This document shows positions 47,888 through 59,600 of a stretch of DNA of 64,000 nt, piece after piece; within the stretch, counting starts at the first letter, position 1, and each line of letters starts with the position of its first letter. The position numbers and the translations under genes were made by a program. The notes below the pieces were generated by a model that did no database searches, was not told the origin of the DNA, and was given only the letters and a program-made list of their open reading frames with translations. The DNA is from Acorus gramineus (taxonomy: Eukaryota; Streptophyta; Magnoliopsida; Acorales; Acoraceae), in the NCBI GenBank assembly GCA_030737835.1, contig CM060847.1, positions 3,004,484 to 3,068,483 on the forward strand. Direction: 5' to 3'.

Positions 47888-49191
47888 TTAGATTCGTTAG
47901 ATTGAAAAGTGAGACTAAAATATGGACCGTAAATTGGATTACAAATTAGAAGTGTATTGTAGTTATTGGCTGGTTCTTATTGGCCGGTTCATAGAAAACG
48001 TAAAACTTACACTTTATGTGCATTTGAAAACGCTTTCCATATGTGCATTTGAAAGCGCTTCCCAAATAATAAAAAATTTGAACCTTTAAAAGAAATTTGT
48101 AAATTTTGACTTTCCGCAGAATCCCAAACACTCAAATCGTGTTTTCAAACATTTTCTTGGAGTGCGTTTGATTACATGATTGAACGACTTTTGTGCTTAT
48201 TTTACCATCGTGCAAGTAAACAAAAAAACTACAGAGTTAGTTTTAAAACTCAAAAAATCAATTTTGTAGATCAAACGCAACTTAATTTTTCTAAGTCCAT
48301 GCTTATCTAATAAAATACATACTTTTACATAGATGAATTACATAAATAAATTGAATACACTATACACATATTGTTACATTTTTCAATGTATAAAACTAAT
48401 GGAAATTTCATATTTGGTGCCTGCCATTTATAGGTAGCATGACATGGAGAAATTATGCTGATGAGAGTCTCTGAGGAAATCCAGAACCCAACAAAAATTG
48501 GGACTGAGGACCTGCTCGCTCTCCAGTTCTCTCCTATTTAAATGCCCATTTCAGTCTGATATTCGAGTTGCAAATTTGCTTGCCATTAACTTGTCTTCTC
48601 AACATTGTATTTGGTTAACTGAGAGCAGCACTTTAATAAATCACTAATATCACCATTGTAGTTCATAATCCAAAACCAAACATACAATCCAAAAGGACAA
48701 GATTGCATTGTGGGTCAGTAATAACTCTAATCCGGTAGTTTTTTTCTTTCCACATATCCAATTCTGATAGCTTTCGTAAAAGAAATTTTTTTTGTCTGGA
48801 ACATCCATTAACGAATGCAGGAATAAAGGATTCCAAACGTAATTTTCCCAAGTGTTTCAACATAAGAAGATTGAGAATGAACTCCTAACAAAACAAATCA
48901 TATACACGCAACCATATAAACATCGTAAAAGTGTCAAATAATTATCCTACATGTTTAAATGGTAATGAGCATTCTAATTCGCAGGCATTCTCTCCAAAAA
49001 AAAAAGAAAAAAAGAGCAGATCCTCATATCCATTAACAGTAATAATAAGCTTAGACGCATCCATATCTTTTTAAGCTAACCAACTAGACTTTAAACAAAC
49101 AGCCCTTCTGGTCTACAACAGGAAACACATGCATGAAAAACTTCCAATTTTGCATAGAAGCAGACACATACAAAAATTTGAGAGCGAGTGG
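47888..49191. other. Spacer and SmD1 3' UTR
   Basis: A tandem pair of TGTGCATTTGAAA.CGCTT units lies at about 48018-48065. The small MITE at 48161-48283 is listed separately. From about 48980 to 49191 the sequence is probably the 3' UTR of the minus-strand SmD1 gene. No other gene is seen. Confidence 0.4.
48161..48283. mobile_element. Tiny MITE (about 120 bp) with GCGTTTGAT ends
   Basis: The left end AGTGCGTTTGATTACA and the inverted right end AGTTGCGTTTGATCTACA are near-identical terminal inverted repeats. The size and GTTTGAT ends resemble small plant hAT-type MITEs. The target duplication was not determined. Confidence 0.6.
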
Positions 49192-52100
49192 CTAGCGACC
49201 TCTGCCACGGCCGCGTCCACGCCCACGGCCCCGACCACGGCCCACTGGTCTCCCTGGTTCAACATTAACACACGAAAAAATGTTATATATAACACCCAAA
49301 AATTTATTATAGCAGTAGCATGTATAAATATATAAAGGACTGCATTTTACCTGCAGTTGGCTTCTTGGGCTTGACCCTAGGTGTTTCCTCGACCAGTAAA
49401 GTCTCAAGGTTCAAGCTATCAGGCAGGATGTAGTACCGGATGTTGTTACCCCTGACACTCAAATGATCGAGGGTCACCGGATTCTTTCCTTTCAGTGTTA
49501 ACTTCACCGTCTTCAGATGCGTGTTCATGCTGATATCCACCCCTGCAGTAACTCGGGATGTTAAATTGATGCTGTGATATGCTAGTACTCACTCCATGAA
49601 TGCATATAAACAATTATAAATAATAATATAATAGAACAGCAAACTTCAGTGTTATCGTCCAATGCCTGGAAATGCGAAGGTGTAAGGTTCAAGGGATGAG
49701 GTGTAAGTTTCTTTACTTTTTTTTCATAAATGTTTAATGAATCTAGATAATTGACAAAGTTTAACAAAGAAAAAGTTTATGACCATCTTATATTCATTTA
49801 TGGAGAAAATAGTTCTTCCACTCAAACTCTTTAACTTTATACAGTCACAAAGATTGATTCAGGATAGAAAAAAGGAAGCCAAAAAGGATCCTTATAATGA
49901 GGTCTAAGATTACACTCACTCCACGGTATGCTAGCCTCTCTTAGAGATCTTGATTAAGAGAGAATCATAGTACTGCCTTCATGACAAATTTTATAATATT
50001 GTAAGCCAAAACAAACGGATCTAGTGAACTCATTTTATTTATGATTTACTAAGGAAATGTTAACTCAAGGATTTCTCCATGTCTGACATGAGAAGACTTG
50101 AATTCATACATGCCATCCATTTCAATATCTCAAATTATATCCTTTACATGTGTGAGGGAGGGAGGGAGACAGAGAGATCTTTGTTGAATAAAATACTGCC
50201 TGGATCTATTTGGACAATTTAAAAACAACAATTATCAGAAAGAGAAAATAATTGTTATAAAGAGGGAAAGAGTGACAAAAAAGGGAACAAAGATAAACGA
50301 CTAAAAAAAATAGGTAGAGAAGTATTTGGCAGGAAAATAAAAAAAAAATCACAATTCATAGTGGAGTGTATTGTGAAACAAAAAAAAATTGGCTCCTATA
50401 ATCATGGTGTTACATGGGAATCCAACTTTGTCAAATAACCAGAGAGAAGACACAAAATTAGGTAGGCCATCATATTTATCTTTGTTGCGTGATTTCCATG
50501 CAGACAACATCAAACTTGTATCAGCTCCACAGTCCACATCAAATGACAAAAGGGATGAAAGTGATAAATAAAAGTTTATGGCCAGTCGAAATCAAGGCTG
50601 ACATCAATAATTGAAACATTACTACATCAGTTATAACACGTGTCAGCAGCTAAATCACTCACGTCGATACAAAATCCATTACAATCTCAGCATTCAGCTC
50701 GATTTAACCATCAAAACAAAGGCCTACACATTAAATTGTCCAGAAACAATGACAAGCTAATTTCCGTAGAAGCCTTCCATGCCTAGTAAACGTTGCCTAT
50801 ATTCATAATTTCTTCATTAGGATATAGATTGAATTATCTTCTCCGATAAGTCTCCCTACAGTATTAAATTCTTTTTCCAATACTGAAACATATACACTGG
50901 GCTTCCAAGTTCCAAATCACGGATATGAAACACCAAGGCCATGCAAGCTACATCAAATGTCGAACAAGAAAGGAGACAGAAGTTTAAGGATCTTTCACCT
51001 TTTCTAATCACCCCAGGGGGGGGGGGGGGGTTTCAAACCTTTTAAAAGTTGCAAATAGTATTTGTTAACAATCTCCCAATATGATTTCAAACATAGAAAT
51101 TGTACATCCAACCATCGTCGCAATTGCAAACTAAATAAAGTGTAATCATTCCCAATTACAATGCAAATGTCACCTAGTATAATGACAAGAAGATAAATCA
51201 ATTTCTCTTCTCTGGGGTTTAATTTATAAGCATGCTCGCACGATTCCTTCCAAGAAGCTTTCTTGTTCACAACCCTCCAAGCTTTACATGAAGCAGGAGT
51301 TAGTATTAATTTTAAGGATTCAGCCAAAAAGTTAATAGGGCTGGCATGCAGTTTTGTCATGTCATTCCAAAGTGAGAACAGTTTGAGTGCATAGGTTTCT
51401 GGCTATGCTTATTGTTCAAATAGCATAAAATTCCATTAGAAATTGATCATTGTTACGTCAAAGATCTTTTAAGGTTGTGTTTAACATTAATATCCACTGA
51501 ACAGATAACCTGCATTATGTTATATAAAAATCTTATTGTCCAAGAATTGTCAAGCCTCCACAAAAGTGTAGCAAAGCATCTATTTAAAAAAATTCCAAAA
51601 CGAGGCCTCTTCCAACCTCTCTACAGAATCATTTCATAACATCTCCATAGATGAATACTATGTGAACTTGTTAACTAAGACCTCACATTTTTTAAAAAGA
51701 AAACACCATTTCACCCAGCGCCTTACACTGCCATTTGAGCTATGAGACAAGCTGCAAAGATGTCACTTGCAGCATAATCAGGTAAAAGAAGGAAATTTAA
51801 TGTTTATACTTATTCGAAGTCTCACATCAAAGTGTTTTACGTGACTAAATGACCTAATCCAAAGTTCTCACCATTCCTCACACTTCAACTACAAACAACT
51901 TAACTTTGATCTAAAGATTTTCTTGTTTAGAAATCTCCATAATACATTTTTAGAAAATCCATCTTCTGGCTTCTGCTCACAGTCCCAGAAAGTTGGCAAA
52001 ATCTTCACTCAGTCAGGACAATAGGCAGTCACTTAACACTTTCAATCATTAGTTTGCAAAAACTAAAAGGGTTTGGCTCCATTCAATCATTAAATGTATA

Positions 52101-53617
52101 ATGAATATCATATCTTTCTAATAACCCAATCCATACCTTCTCTCTGCATTCTTCTATGTTCTAACTAATTAACCCATTTTCTATCATCACATCTAACTCC
52201 TTCAAAACAAATTGAATCTCAAAATATATTCATGCTCAAAGAAGCAGTGCATTCCATTAACTTATTCCCCAACCCCTGCTCCTTTTTGGTCACACAACTT
52301 CTTCAACCCGAACGGTGCATGGCAGCAGAGAGTGTCTATTCTTTTTTGAGGCCCTCAAGTATACATCATTGAGTTGAGTGCCTGACTTTATGTTTTTCAA
52401 GGCTCACAAGCACACACCATTGGGTGCTTTTTTTTTTCTAATAAATGTAGGTGCGATCTTATTAATAGATAACCCTTGAAAAGAAGGAAACGAGGGATCT
52501 CTAGGATACACACACAATTGAGTTGATAGGCTTCAAATCTCATCCAACCATTGTGAGTGTGTGTGCATGCATAATCTCATACACAAAACCTCCCCAAGTC
52601 ATTTTCATATTTCCGAGATTTCTTAACTGCTAAAGAAAGCATTTTTATTACTGATAAAAAAACACAATGCAAACAGGCCAACATCAACTTTAACTATTAT
52701 ACGCCATCTGCAACCAATAATTTGCTGTATTTCACAAACCTTGAAGACATGTTGGATTAGTTTCAAAAAAGGAAACAATGAGGCAATTGAAGCAACAAGG
52801 CCAAGTTACAAGACTTCATCCACCATGCCGTATGTTGAGGAATGTGGTTACCATGAAATGAAATGAGCTTCTATTCCAAAGGAAGTGCATCTATAATGGG
52901 TGGCTATTACAAATTCATTATGAAATCGAACAAGGTGCTTCTCAGTGAAGAATCGGTTAGTTCTATTATGGGTGCAAGTTGGAGCCGGAGGTAATAACCA
53001 TGTGGTGATCTGTGCCGAGGTATTGACTGTGATTTTTGTTGGGGTTTCCTTTTACAAAATCCTCTTCCTTTCTTTCTCCCCTTTCTTTATGTTTTTTTTT
53101 TTTTTTTCAAAAATCCCTAGTCTCCTTTGTTCGGGGATTCTTAAAGTCACAAAACATGCCAATATCTTTCCAAGGCACCCGATTAGATCATATATGGTTA
53201 GTAAACACTGTACGTTTTAACACACTAATTTAACTCTATCGGCGTGAAGAGAATCATCGCCCATCCTATCTTCTCTTTTCAGAACTCCTTTTAACTCTAT
53301 TCGACCATTAAATGGAAGTAACAACGGAAAACACAATTTGAGCGAAACCCTAACCAAAACACAAAAACGCGAAGCGAACAACAAATGAAACGAGAAAGGG
53401 AGACAAAACGGACCTGTGATGGTTCCATGGACGATGGTCCCGTTCTTGAGCTCGATCGAGACCGTCTCGTTGTTTAGCTTCATCAAAAACCTAATTTTCA
53501 CCCAAAAACAAAACAACAACAAAACGAGTTTCGAAGGAAGTTCAAGCAGAGGAAACTTAAAAAAAAAAAAAACAGAAAAATAAAATGAATCCATGGATCT
53601 CACCTTACGAGCTTCAT
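49192..53617 (-). CDS. SMD1: Small nuclear ribonucleoprotein SmD1, 114 aa, 4 exons
   Basis: Exons on the minus strand: 53617-53604, 53490-53414, 49542-49351, 49253-49192 (345 nt including stop). The protein starts [20 protein letters not shown] (Sm1 motif). It continues with [40 protein letters not shown], then [12 protein letters not shown] (Sm2). It ends in a glycine-arginine tail of (GR) repeats, the target of symmetric arginine dimethylation in this family. SmD1 is a core protein of spliceosomal U1, U2, U4 and U5 snRNPs and, with SmD2, part of the Sm ring. Length and sequence agree with plant SmD1 (114 aa). The first exon is only 14 nt of coding sequence. The second intron is 3.9 kb with no gene inside. 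Confidence 0.97.
51016..51030 (+). repeat. Poly-G run of 15 in an SmD1 intron
   Basis: An uninterrupted run of 15 G. On the transcribed strand it gives a C-run in the pre-mRNA. The run length is prone to error. Confidence 0.85.
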
Positions 53618-54529
53618 TTTTGACGAGCGAGGTTTCAAAAACAAAAAAAAATTAGGGCTTCGAAGCAAAGGAAAGCCAGTCTCTGAAGCGGGAGCCCGGC
53701 GAGTGAGGTTAAAGAGAATTGATTGCCTGTTATGCCCTCTCGCGGGTGCATGTTAAGCTGAGTTGTGCCTCTTGCGGCGAGTGAGAATATAGAACTTGAC
53801 CCTTTTTTGTTTTTTTTTTTAAAAAAACAACAATACAATTCAATGAAAAGTTAACTAAATCGATTTTAATCACTATAAAATTAAAAAATCATCATCAGTT
53901 CATATGTTATTAAAAAAATATCATTTCAGTTCATACCGTCATCTCAACTAACTAAGTGCAGACACTTAGTTAATTCAAACAACACATTAAAAATTACCAG
54001 AATGCATTCACCTCTCATTTTTAAAAAATTAATATAGCTCCTTGAAAACTTTAGAAAATTGGAAAAGGTCTCCATAACATGTAGATTTCTTCAGGTCTCT
54101 ATTTTATTAAAAAAATATTTATTTTAGTCTTTATCGTAACCAAAATTAACCAGATCTGCTTTTGACTCTAACCACACATAATAAATTATTGTAATATCAT
54201 TTTAAAATTTAGTTGATAAGTTACTGTAATGCACTAACAAAATTTGTAGTTGATTTTAAAGGGATTTACTGATTTTACGAGGATCTTTTTTTATCTTTTA
54301 AGTTTCCAAGAAGTTGTATCATTTTTTTTTGTCTTTTGGACTAAATCGGATTTTCATATTTTGTAGGGATTTATTTGACTGTATTTGTTGAAGCAATTCA
54401 ACTTAGGACTAAATCCATTAACTATACATACTTTCCAGAACATGTGATGATTTTCCAATTTTACATGAATTAAAACCAATATAGCTAATTTTTCATGGAG
54501 TTATATAGATTTTTCCTTTTTTTTTTTTT
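53618..54529 (-). promoter_or_regulatory. SmD1 promoter and AT-rich spacer
   Basis: The 5' UTR and proximal promoter probably lie within 53618-53800 (moderately GC-rich). Beyond that the sequence is AT-rich with repeat scraps, including a truncated AAAAATCC-family end at 54495-54515 just before the next MITE. Confidence 0.4.
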
Positions 54530-55065
54530 GAAAAATCCATATAAACCCCTTATTTTTTATGAAATCCACATATATAACCCCTGAAAATACCTATATAAAT
54601 CCAAATAACTCTCTGAATTAAATTTTCATTGATAGATTATGATTATTCTGCAGATATTCTGTCTAGTTAACCCTAACTCAAAATATAATATATAATATAC
54701 CCAAAAGCCATACAATATATTAAAAATATGAAAATCCTCCATCAATGATGATTTTATCCCTCTCGATAAGGTTTTATAATTTATTTGAAGGAATAAAATT
54801 ATCATTTTCAGAGGGTTTTCTGCATTTTTAACAATTTATATGAAGTTTTTGATATACTATGTTTTCAGTCATGATTAATTAAATAGAATATTCTTAGGGA
54901 GTTTCTCCTCCATTAACAAAGTTTAACTCAGGGGATTAACGGAAGTTTAACTCGAATTAATTATTTAGATTTACACATATGTTTTTAGAGGTTACATGAA
55001 CTTTAGAAAAAGTCTAGGATTATAAAGATTTCAAACAGTCCGAAGGGGGTTATTTGGAATTTTTT
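54530..55065. mobile_element. Mutator-like MITE, AAAAATCC family
   Basis: Starts GAAAAATCCATATAAACCCC and ends near GGGGGTTATTTGGAATTTTT. The interior has GTTAACCCTAACTCAAAATA and an inverted partner near 54860, as in the other copies. The terminal match is degraded. Flanked by T-runs, so the duplication is unresolved. Confidence 0.65.
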
Positions 55066-56153
55066 ATATATATATATAAGTGGATTTGAACACGTGTCCT
55101 TCGGTGTGTTTAAGATGCGTTGTCTCGCGAGTTAGATTAGTGAGGATGGGAGCGTAGGGTTTATGGTTTGGGTTGGGCCGTATTCGTTGCCGGTATTATT
55201 CATGCTTACTTTTTGAATGGAAAATATTATACTCAGTCGCATTTATTAACTAAAATACTGTCCTCACGTATTTTTATTTTTTTAAATAGTAAATATTATC
55301 TAATAAAGTATATATTTGGATAAAAAATACATATATTTTAATTTTAAATTGAATGAACTCATTTTTAATAAATGTAAGTAAATATTTAATGTGATATATA
55401 CAACATTTAACAAGGTATATGTTTTATTGGATTTCTAACATGGTATATAGGACTGTGTTTTGGACAAAGAAAAAAAATGAATGTAACAACACTCTTCAAC
55501 AGGGCCCAAATCTGATGATAAGCAGGTTATTAGGTTCATGGCCCACATCATTTTGAGTCGAATGAATACATTTTTAATAAGTGTAAGCAAATATTTAATG
55601 TGATATATATAACATCTAACGAGGTATATGTATCACTGAATTTTTAACGTGATATATAAGACTGTGTTTTAGACTGAGAAAAAATGAGTGTAATAACACT
55701 CTCCAATAGAGCCTAAATTAGACGCAAATCTGATGATAAGCTGGTTATTGGGTTCATGGCCCACATGCAATGGATTATATTTGAGCGCTAATACACTCAG
55801 TCTGTTTTGTAACGTGTGCAGTTCAGAAGTTATCATCCAACCAGACATACTCTATCGCATTTTATAGGATTGCTTTTAAATTACAAATGGTACTGTAAAA
55901 TGGACTAATGGACTAATGTATCAACACTTTTTTATACTGCAAAATGGACTAATGTATCAACACTTTTTTTTAGGACGGTGGATGTATCATTTTTTTTTGG
56001 GTACTAATGCACTCAATCTGCTTTACAATCCTCTCCGTAGTCCATATACTTCACTTTTCACAGTGTATATACTTCATTAGTCTGAGTATAAATATTTTAA
56101 GAAAAATCAAAATAATTTGGAGTTGCATACGAGGTTGCACATGGGGTTGGATG
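55066..56153. repeat. TA-rich dispersed repeats with a tandem duplication of about 210 bp
   Basis: Sequence around 55360-55552 is repeated at about 55568-55770 with a period of 209-218 bp. Shared landmarks are AATATTTAATGTGATATATA, AGACTGTGTTTT or GGACTGTGTTTT, AATCTGATGATAAGC and GGTTCATGGCCCACAT. A GAGCGCTAATACACTCAGTC end at 55779 links it to the family at 18212. No gene is present. Confidence 0.75.
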
Positions 56154-57336
56154 TAAGTCTGTCAACGGGTCAGGTCTAGGTCGGGTCCGGGTGGACCCAG
56201 ACCCAACTCATTTGATTGTCGAAGCCTTTGGGTCAGGTCCATATTAGATCTCGGGTCGGGTCTGGTCGACCCACTAACAGGCCTGGTTCAGACCAGGAGA
56301 GGTTGATGAACTTCTTAAGAGCTTAGAGCATCTCCAAAAGACTCCCTACACCACATTTTTATTTATATAGGGAGTAAAAAACCTTAAAATCCACTTCCAA
56401 AAGCCTCCCCACACCCCTCCCTACCATATTTTTTTCCCTACCATATATGGAGCCTTGTAGGGAAAACTACAATGCAAAAAGACTTTTTTACCCCTTTCAA
56501 CAAAACCCCATTTTTTTTAAAACCAACTCTCTCTCTCCCCATTTTTTAAATCATCTCCCCCAAATGTACCCCTTTCAATTAAAACATGAATTTTAATGTT
56601 TTGAATGCTATTGTTGTAAAGATTTTGTAGTAGTTGATTATATTTTTCATGTTTTATTTAAAATTTTTAATTTACTTTTAATTAATTTTTATTTATTATT
56701 AATAATTTTATTTAAATGATCTTTATTCCAAGTCTTGATAAATTTTAGAATGTGCTTTGATTCATTTGAGATTTGAATATCTTGTAATTTATAGATATGA
56801 ATTGAGGTAAATTAGTCATTTGGAATGAATATACGGTAAGAATGAGGAGGCTTTTGGAGTGATAAAAAAAAGCTCCCTACATGTCATACGGAGCCTTTTT
56901 TCCCCCCACAATGTAAGGAAACATTGGGGAGGCTTTTGAAGATGCTCTTACAATGGCTTCATTTGTTTTTTCTTTTTTAAATAGAGTTTAGTGTATTATA
57001 AATGATTCTTCACTATTTATTTATTTTTTAATGTTTCATGAGAGAATATTTAGAATACGATTTAGATTGTTATGCTTTTATGTGAGGTGAAAAGGTTGTA
57101 AAAATATTTCAAATGCTTAAAATTTTAAATGATTATTTAGTATTTAATTATAAATGTTGAGTTGGATTATAAAAAAAAAATCACATAGCATTTGGGTTGG
57201 GTCAATCGGGTCTCAGGTCCATAGGATCGGGTCGGGGTGGACTTAGACCCACTTGATTGTCGGGTTCTTCGAGTTTGGTATTTATGTCTTTTATCGGGTC
57301 GGGTTTGGATCGATCTGCGACCCGTTGACAAGCCTA
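56154..57336. mobile_element. Non-autonomous hAT element with perfect 8-bp target duplication
   Basis: The left end TAAGTCTGTCAACGGGTC and the inverted right end TAGGCTTGTCAACGGGTC are terminal inverted repeats. Subterminal blocks at both ends are rich in CGGGTC/GACCC words. The 8-bp direct repeat GTTGGATG flanks it exactly (56146-56153 and 57337-57344), which is the hAT signature. No transposase is encoded. About half its length is the Harbinger-type MITE nested at 56326-56947. Confidence 0.92.
56326..56947. mobile_element. Harbinger-type MITE nested in the hAT element
   Basis: The terminal inverted repeats GAGCATCTCCAAAAGACTCC (left) and GAGCATCTTCAAAAGCCTCC (right, inverted) are flanked by TTA on both sides (56323-56325 and 56948-56950). 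A 3-bp TTA duplication is typical of PIF/Harbinger. 622 bp, non-coding. It inserted after the surrounding hAT element. Confidence 0.9.
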
Positions 57337-57528
57337 GTTGGATGTATCATTTTTCTTCTTCTTCTTTTGAAGGGCACTTGTATACTCAATCATTCATTGA
57401 GTCACCACATATCCCTAATCTAATATAGTCTATATTTAATTTATCAATTACATACCTATTTTTCTAAAAGATAGATAAATAAATATTAAAATATGTTTTT
57501 TTTGTGTAAATATATTAAATATGTTAAA

Positions 57529-59591
57529 GGGTTAAAGGTATCTAAGTCCCTACAAACATGAAAAAATCCATATAAGTCATTGCTAAAGTTGGGATAGACG
57601 TACGAGTCTCTCAAAACTCACAAAAACTCAATTATCATCCCTGAGTTAAATTTTCATCAAAACTTAACGGAAGATTCCTATAATATTCCGTCACATATAA
57701 TTGTGTAGACATTGCAGTCTCTATAAACAGTTATAAAAACAAATTAGTCCATATAAAAGACAAAATTGCCCCTGAAAGACTTTTACAATAAATTGTGTAC
57801 ATTGCAGTCCCTATAAACAATCATAAAGACAAATTAGTCATTGCAAAAGATAAAATTGTTCCTGAAAGACTTTTACATTTAATTGGATAGACATTATAGT
57901 CCTTATAAAACATCGTAAAGACAAATTAATCCCTGTAAAAGACAAAAATGCAAAGACTTTTACATTTAATTGTGTAGACATTACCGTCCTTATAAACAAT
58001 CATAAAGACAAATAATATAATTTATTTATTTATTTTTTCATCTTCTATCCTATCACTCACACTCCACCTGAAGATCTCAATTTGGATATAAAAAAATGTA
58101 TGATTGTAAGAACAGTAATATATATTTTTGCACTAAAAAATAATCTACATATCCAATAGTGATGAAAAGCAAAACATTGATCAACAGCGATCGTAGATCG
58201 ATAGCATAACTCAACAGTAATCAATAGTTTGGTGTACATTAAAACATAACTGATAACCAGTGCTGAACAGTTTTAATAGCAAAACATTACAATCGCCTGT
58301 CTTGAAAGTTCCCTCTTCTAGCCCTCTGGGGTTGTCCTTCCATCCTTCCAGTGCTACTAATACTTGCTTGAGAATTGAATTCCTCATTACGCACAGGTGG
58401 ATTAGGTGTTCCCACATCACTAACTATTGGATGCCTCGAAGTATTACTTTGTCCTTCTCTGTAATACATTTGTAATCAAAATCATAATTATAGTGCATTC
58501 AAATAAATTGAAGTGCAAAGAGAACTTAAGATGTTAACTGATACACTTTTTACCTTTCTATGGAGGTAGATTGAACGCTTTACTGTGCAATCGGGTTTTT
58601 ACATGAGCTCCTATGATGTCAAAACCATTTGCATCTTGTACATTTATGTCTTCTCTTCTTCTCGTTCGGGTCACGAATTCTCTCCGTCTTAGGAGGACCT
58701 ACGATGAATGGGAGGTCCACTTTTTCCCACATGTCCTTACTTGGCATTGGTTTCACTGTATCAGCATAGGTGGCTCTAAATTTCTCTATGGAAAAATAAG
58801 TGTCCACAAAATCTATCACATCCAACCCTCTCACTCTTGAAACGAATGCTGCAACATGGACACATGGCATTCCACTCATCTGCCACATTTTACAAGTGCA
58901 TGTCCTCTCCTCCAAGTTGATCAACAACAGTGAAATGTGGACCAACCACCTCTGCTATATAATCTCCACCCCTCCTCACATCATATTCACCAGTATCTTT
59001 CATTATTGATTGGATATACTTTAATGCTCTTGGCACAATCTTGCCTTTCCATTTTAAACCCATGACACGCCGGCAATCCATTCTTTCCATGATCTTGACC
59101 CGAATGGTGTCTACCATCTCTATCATCGGCAACAGTCTTGCCTTGTTTATCCACGCATTGAAGGATTACTCATACAGTGTTTAAAAAGTAAATATGTTTT
59201 AAGCAATACTCATGTAATTTTTTACCAATGATGAATGGTGAATGCTTATTAGTCTTTCTCTGTCAGATCCATGCAGCCGCGGGACGCCAACGATGAACGC
59301 TGACAGGGTGGTTGTTGTGGACGATTCGTGGAGGGGATCGGCAGCAACCCTCTTATTCTATTTTAATTTTTGTTTAGACTCTCATGGAGAGAAAAAGTCA
59401 GGGATATATTAATCATTTCATTGTATAGGTTAGGGTTAACTAAGGTAGATTAGGTTATGGTTAATTTCTATTAATTGCAGGGATATATATGAGTTTTTTA
59501 GCGTTTGCAAGAACTCATATGTCTATCCCAATTTTAACAGGGATTTATATGGGTTTTTTCATATTTGTAGGAACTTAGATGTCTTTAATCC
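57529..59591 (-). mobile_element. Defective MULE (Mutator-like element) with transposase remains
   Basis: The ends GGGTTAAAGGTATCTAAGTC and, inverted, GGATTAAAGACATCTAAGTT match the 848-bp MITE at 46930. A perfect 9-bp duplication TATGTTAAA flanks it (57520-57528 and 59592-59600). Inside, on the minus strand, is the C-terminal half of a MuDR-type transposase (58290-59165). The catalytic half is missing. A GC-rich segment at 59264-59352 looks unlike the rest. Confidence 0.9.
58290..59165 (-). pseudogene. MuDR-type transposase C-terminal fragment with SWIM zinc finger
   Basis: Upstream part: NAWINKARLLPMIEMVDTIR, then MGLKWKGKIVPRALKYI (59132 down to about 58900). Downstream part: LEERTCTCKMWQMSGMPCVH, which is the SWIM finger CxC...CxH, then PFIVGPPKTERIRDPNEKKR and a KCTRCKW motif (58945-58619). 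A frameshift separates the two near 58925. In-frame stops follow the KCTRCKW motif, and a last exon (about 58469-58287) is Ser/Pro/Arg-rich. The DDE catalytic domain is absent, so it cannot act as a transposase. Confidence 0.85.
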
Positions 59592-59600
59592 TATGTTAAA

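Noticed and set aside
58290..59165. Functional SWIM-domain host gene (FAR1/MUG-like domesticated transposase)
   Set aside because: It lies between MULE terminal repeats with a fresh 9-bp duplication, lacks the catalytic half, and has a frameshift and stops.
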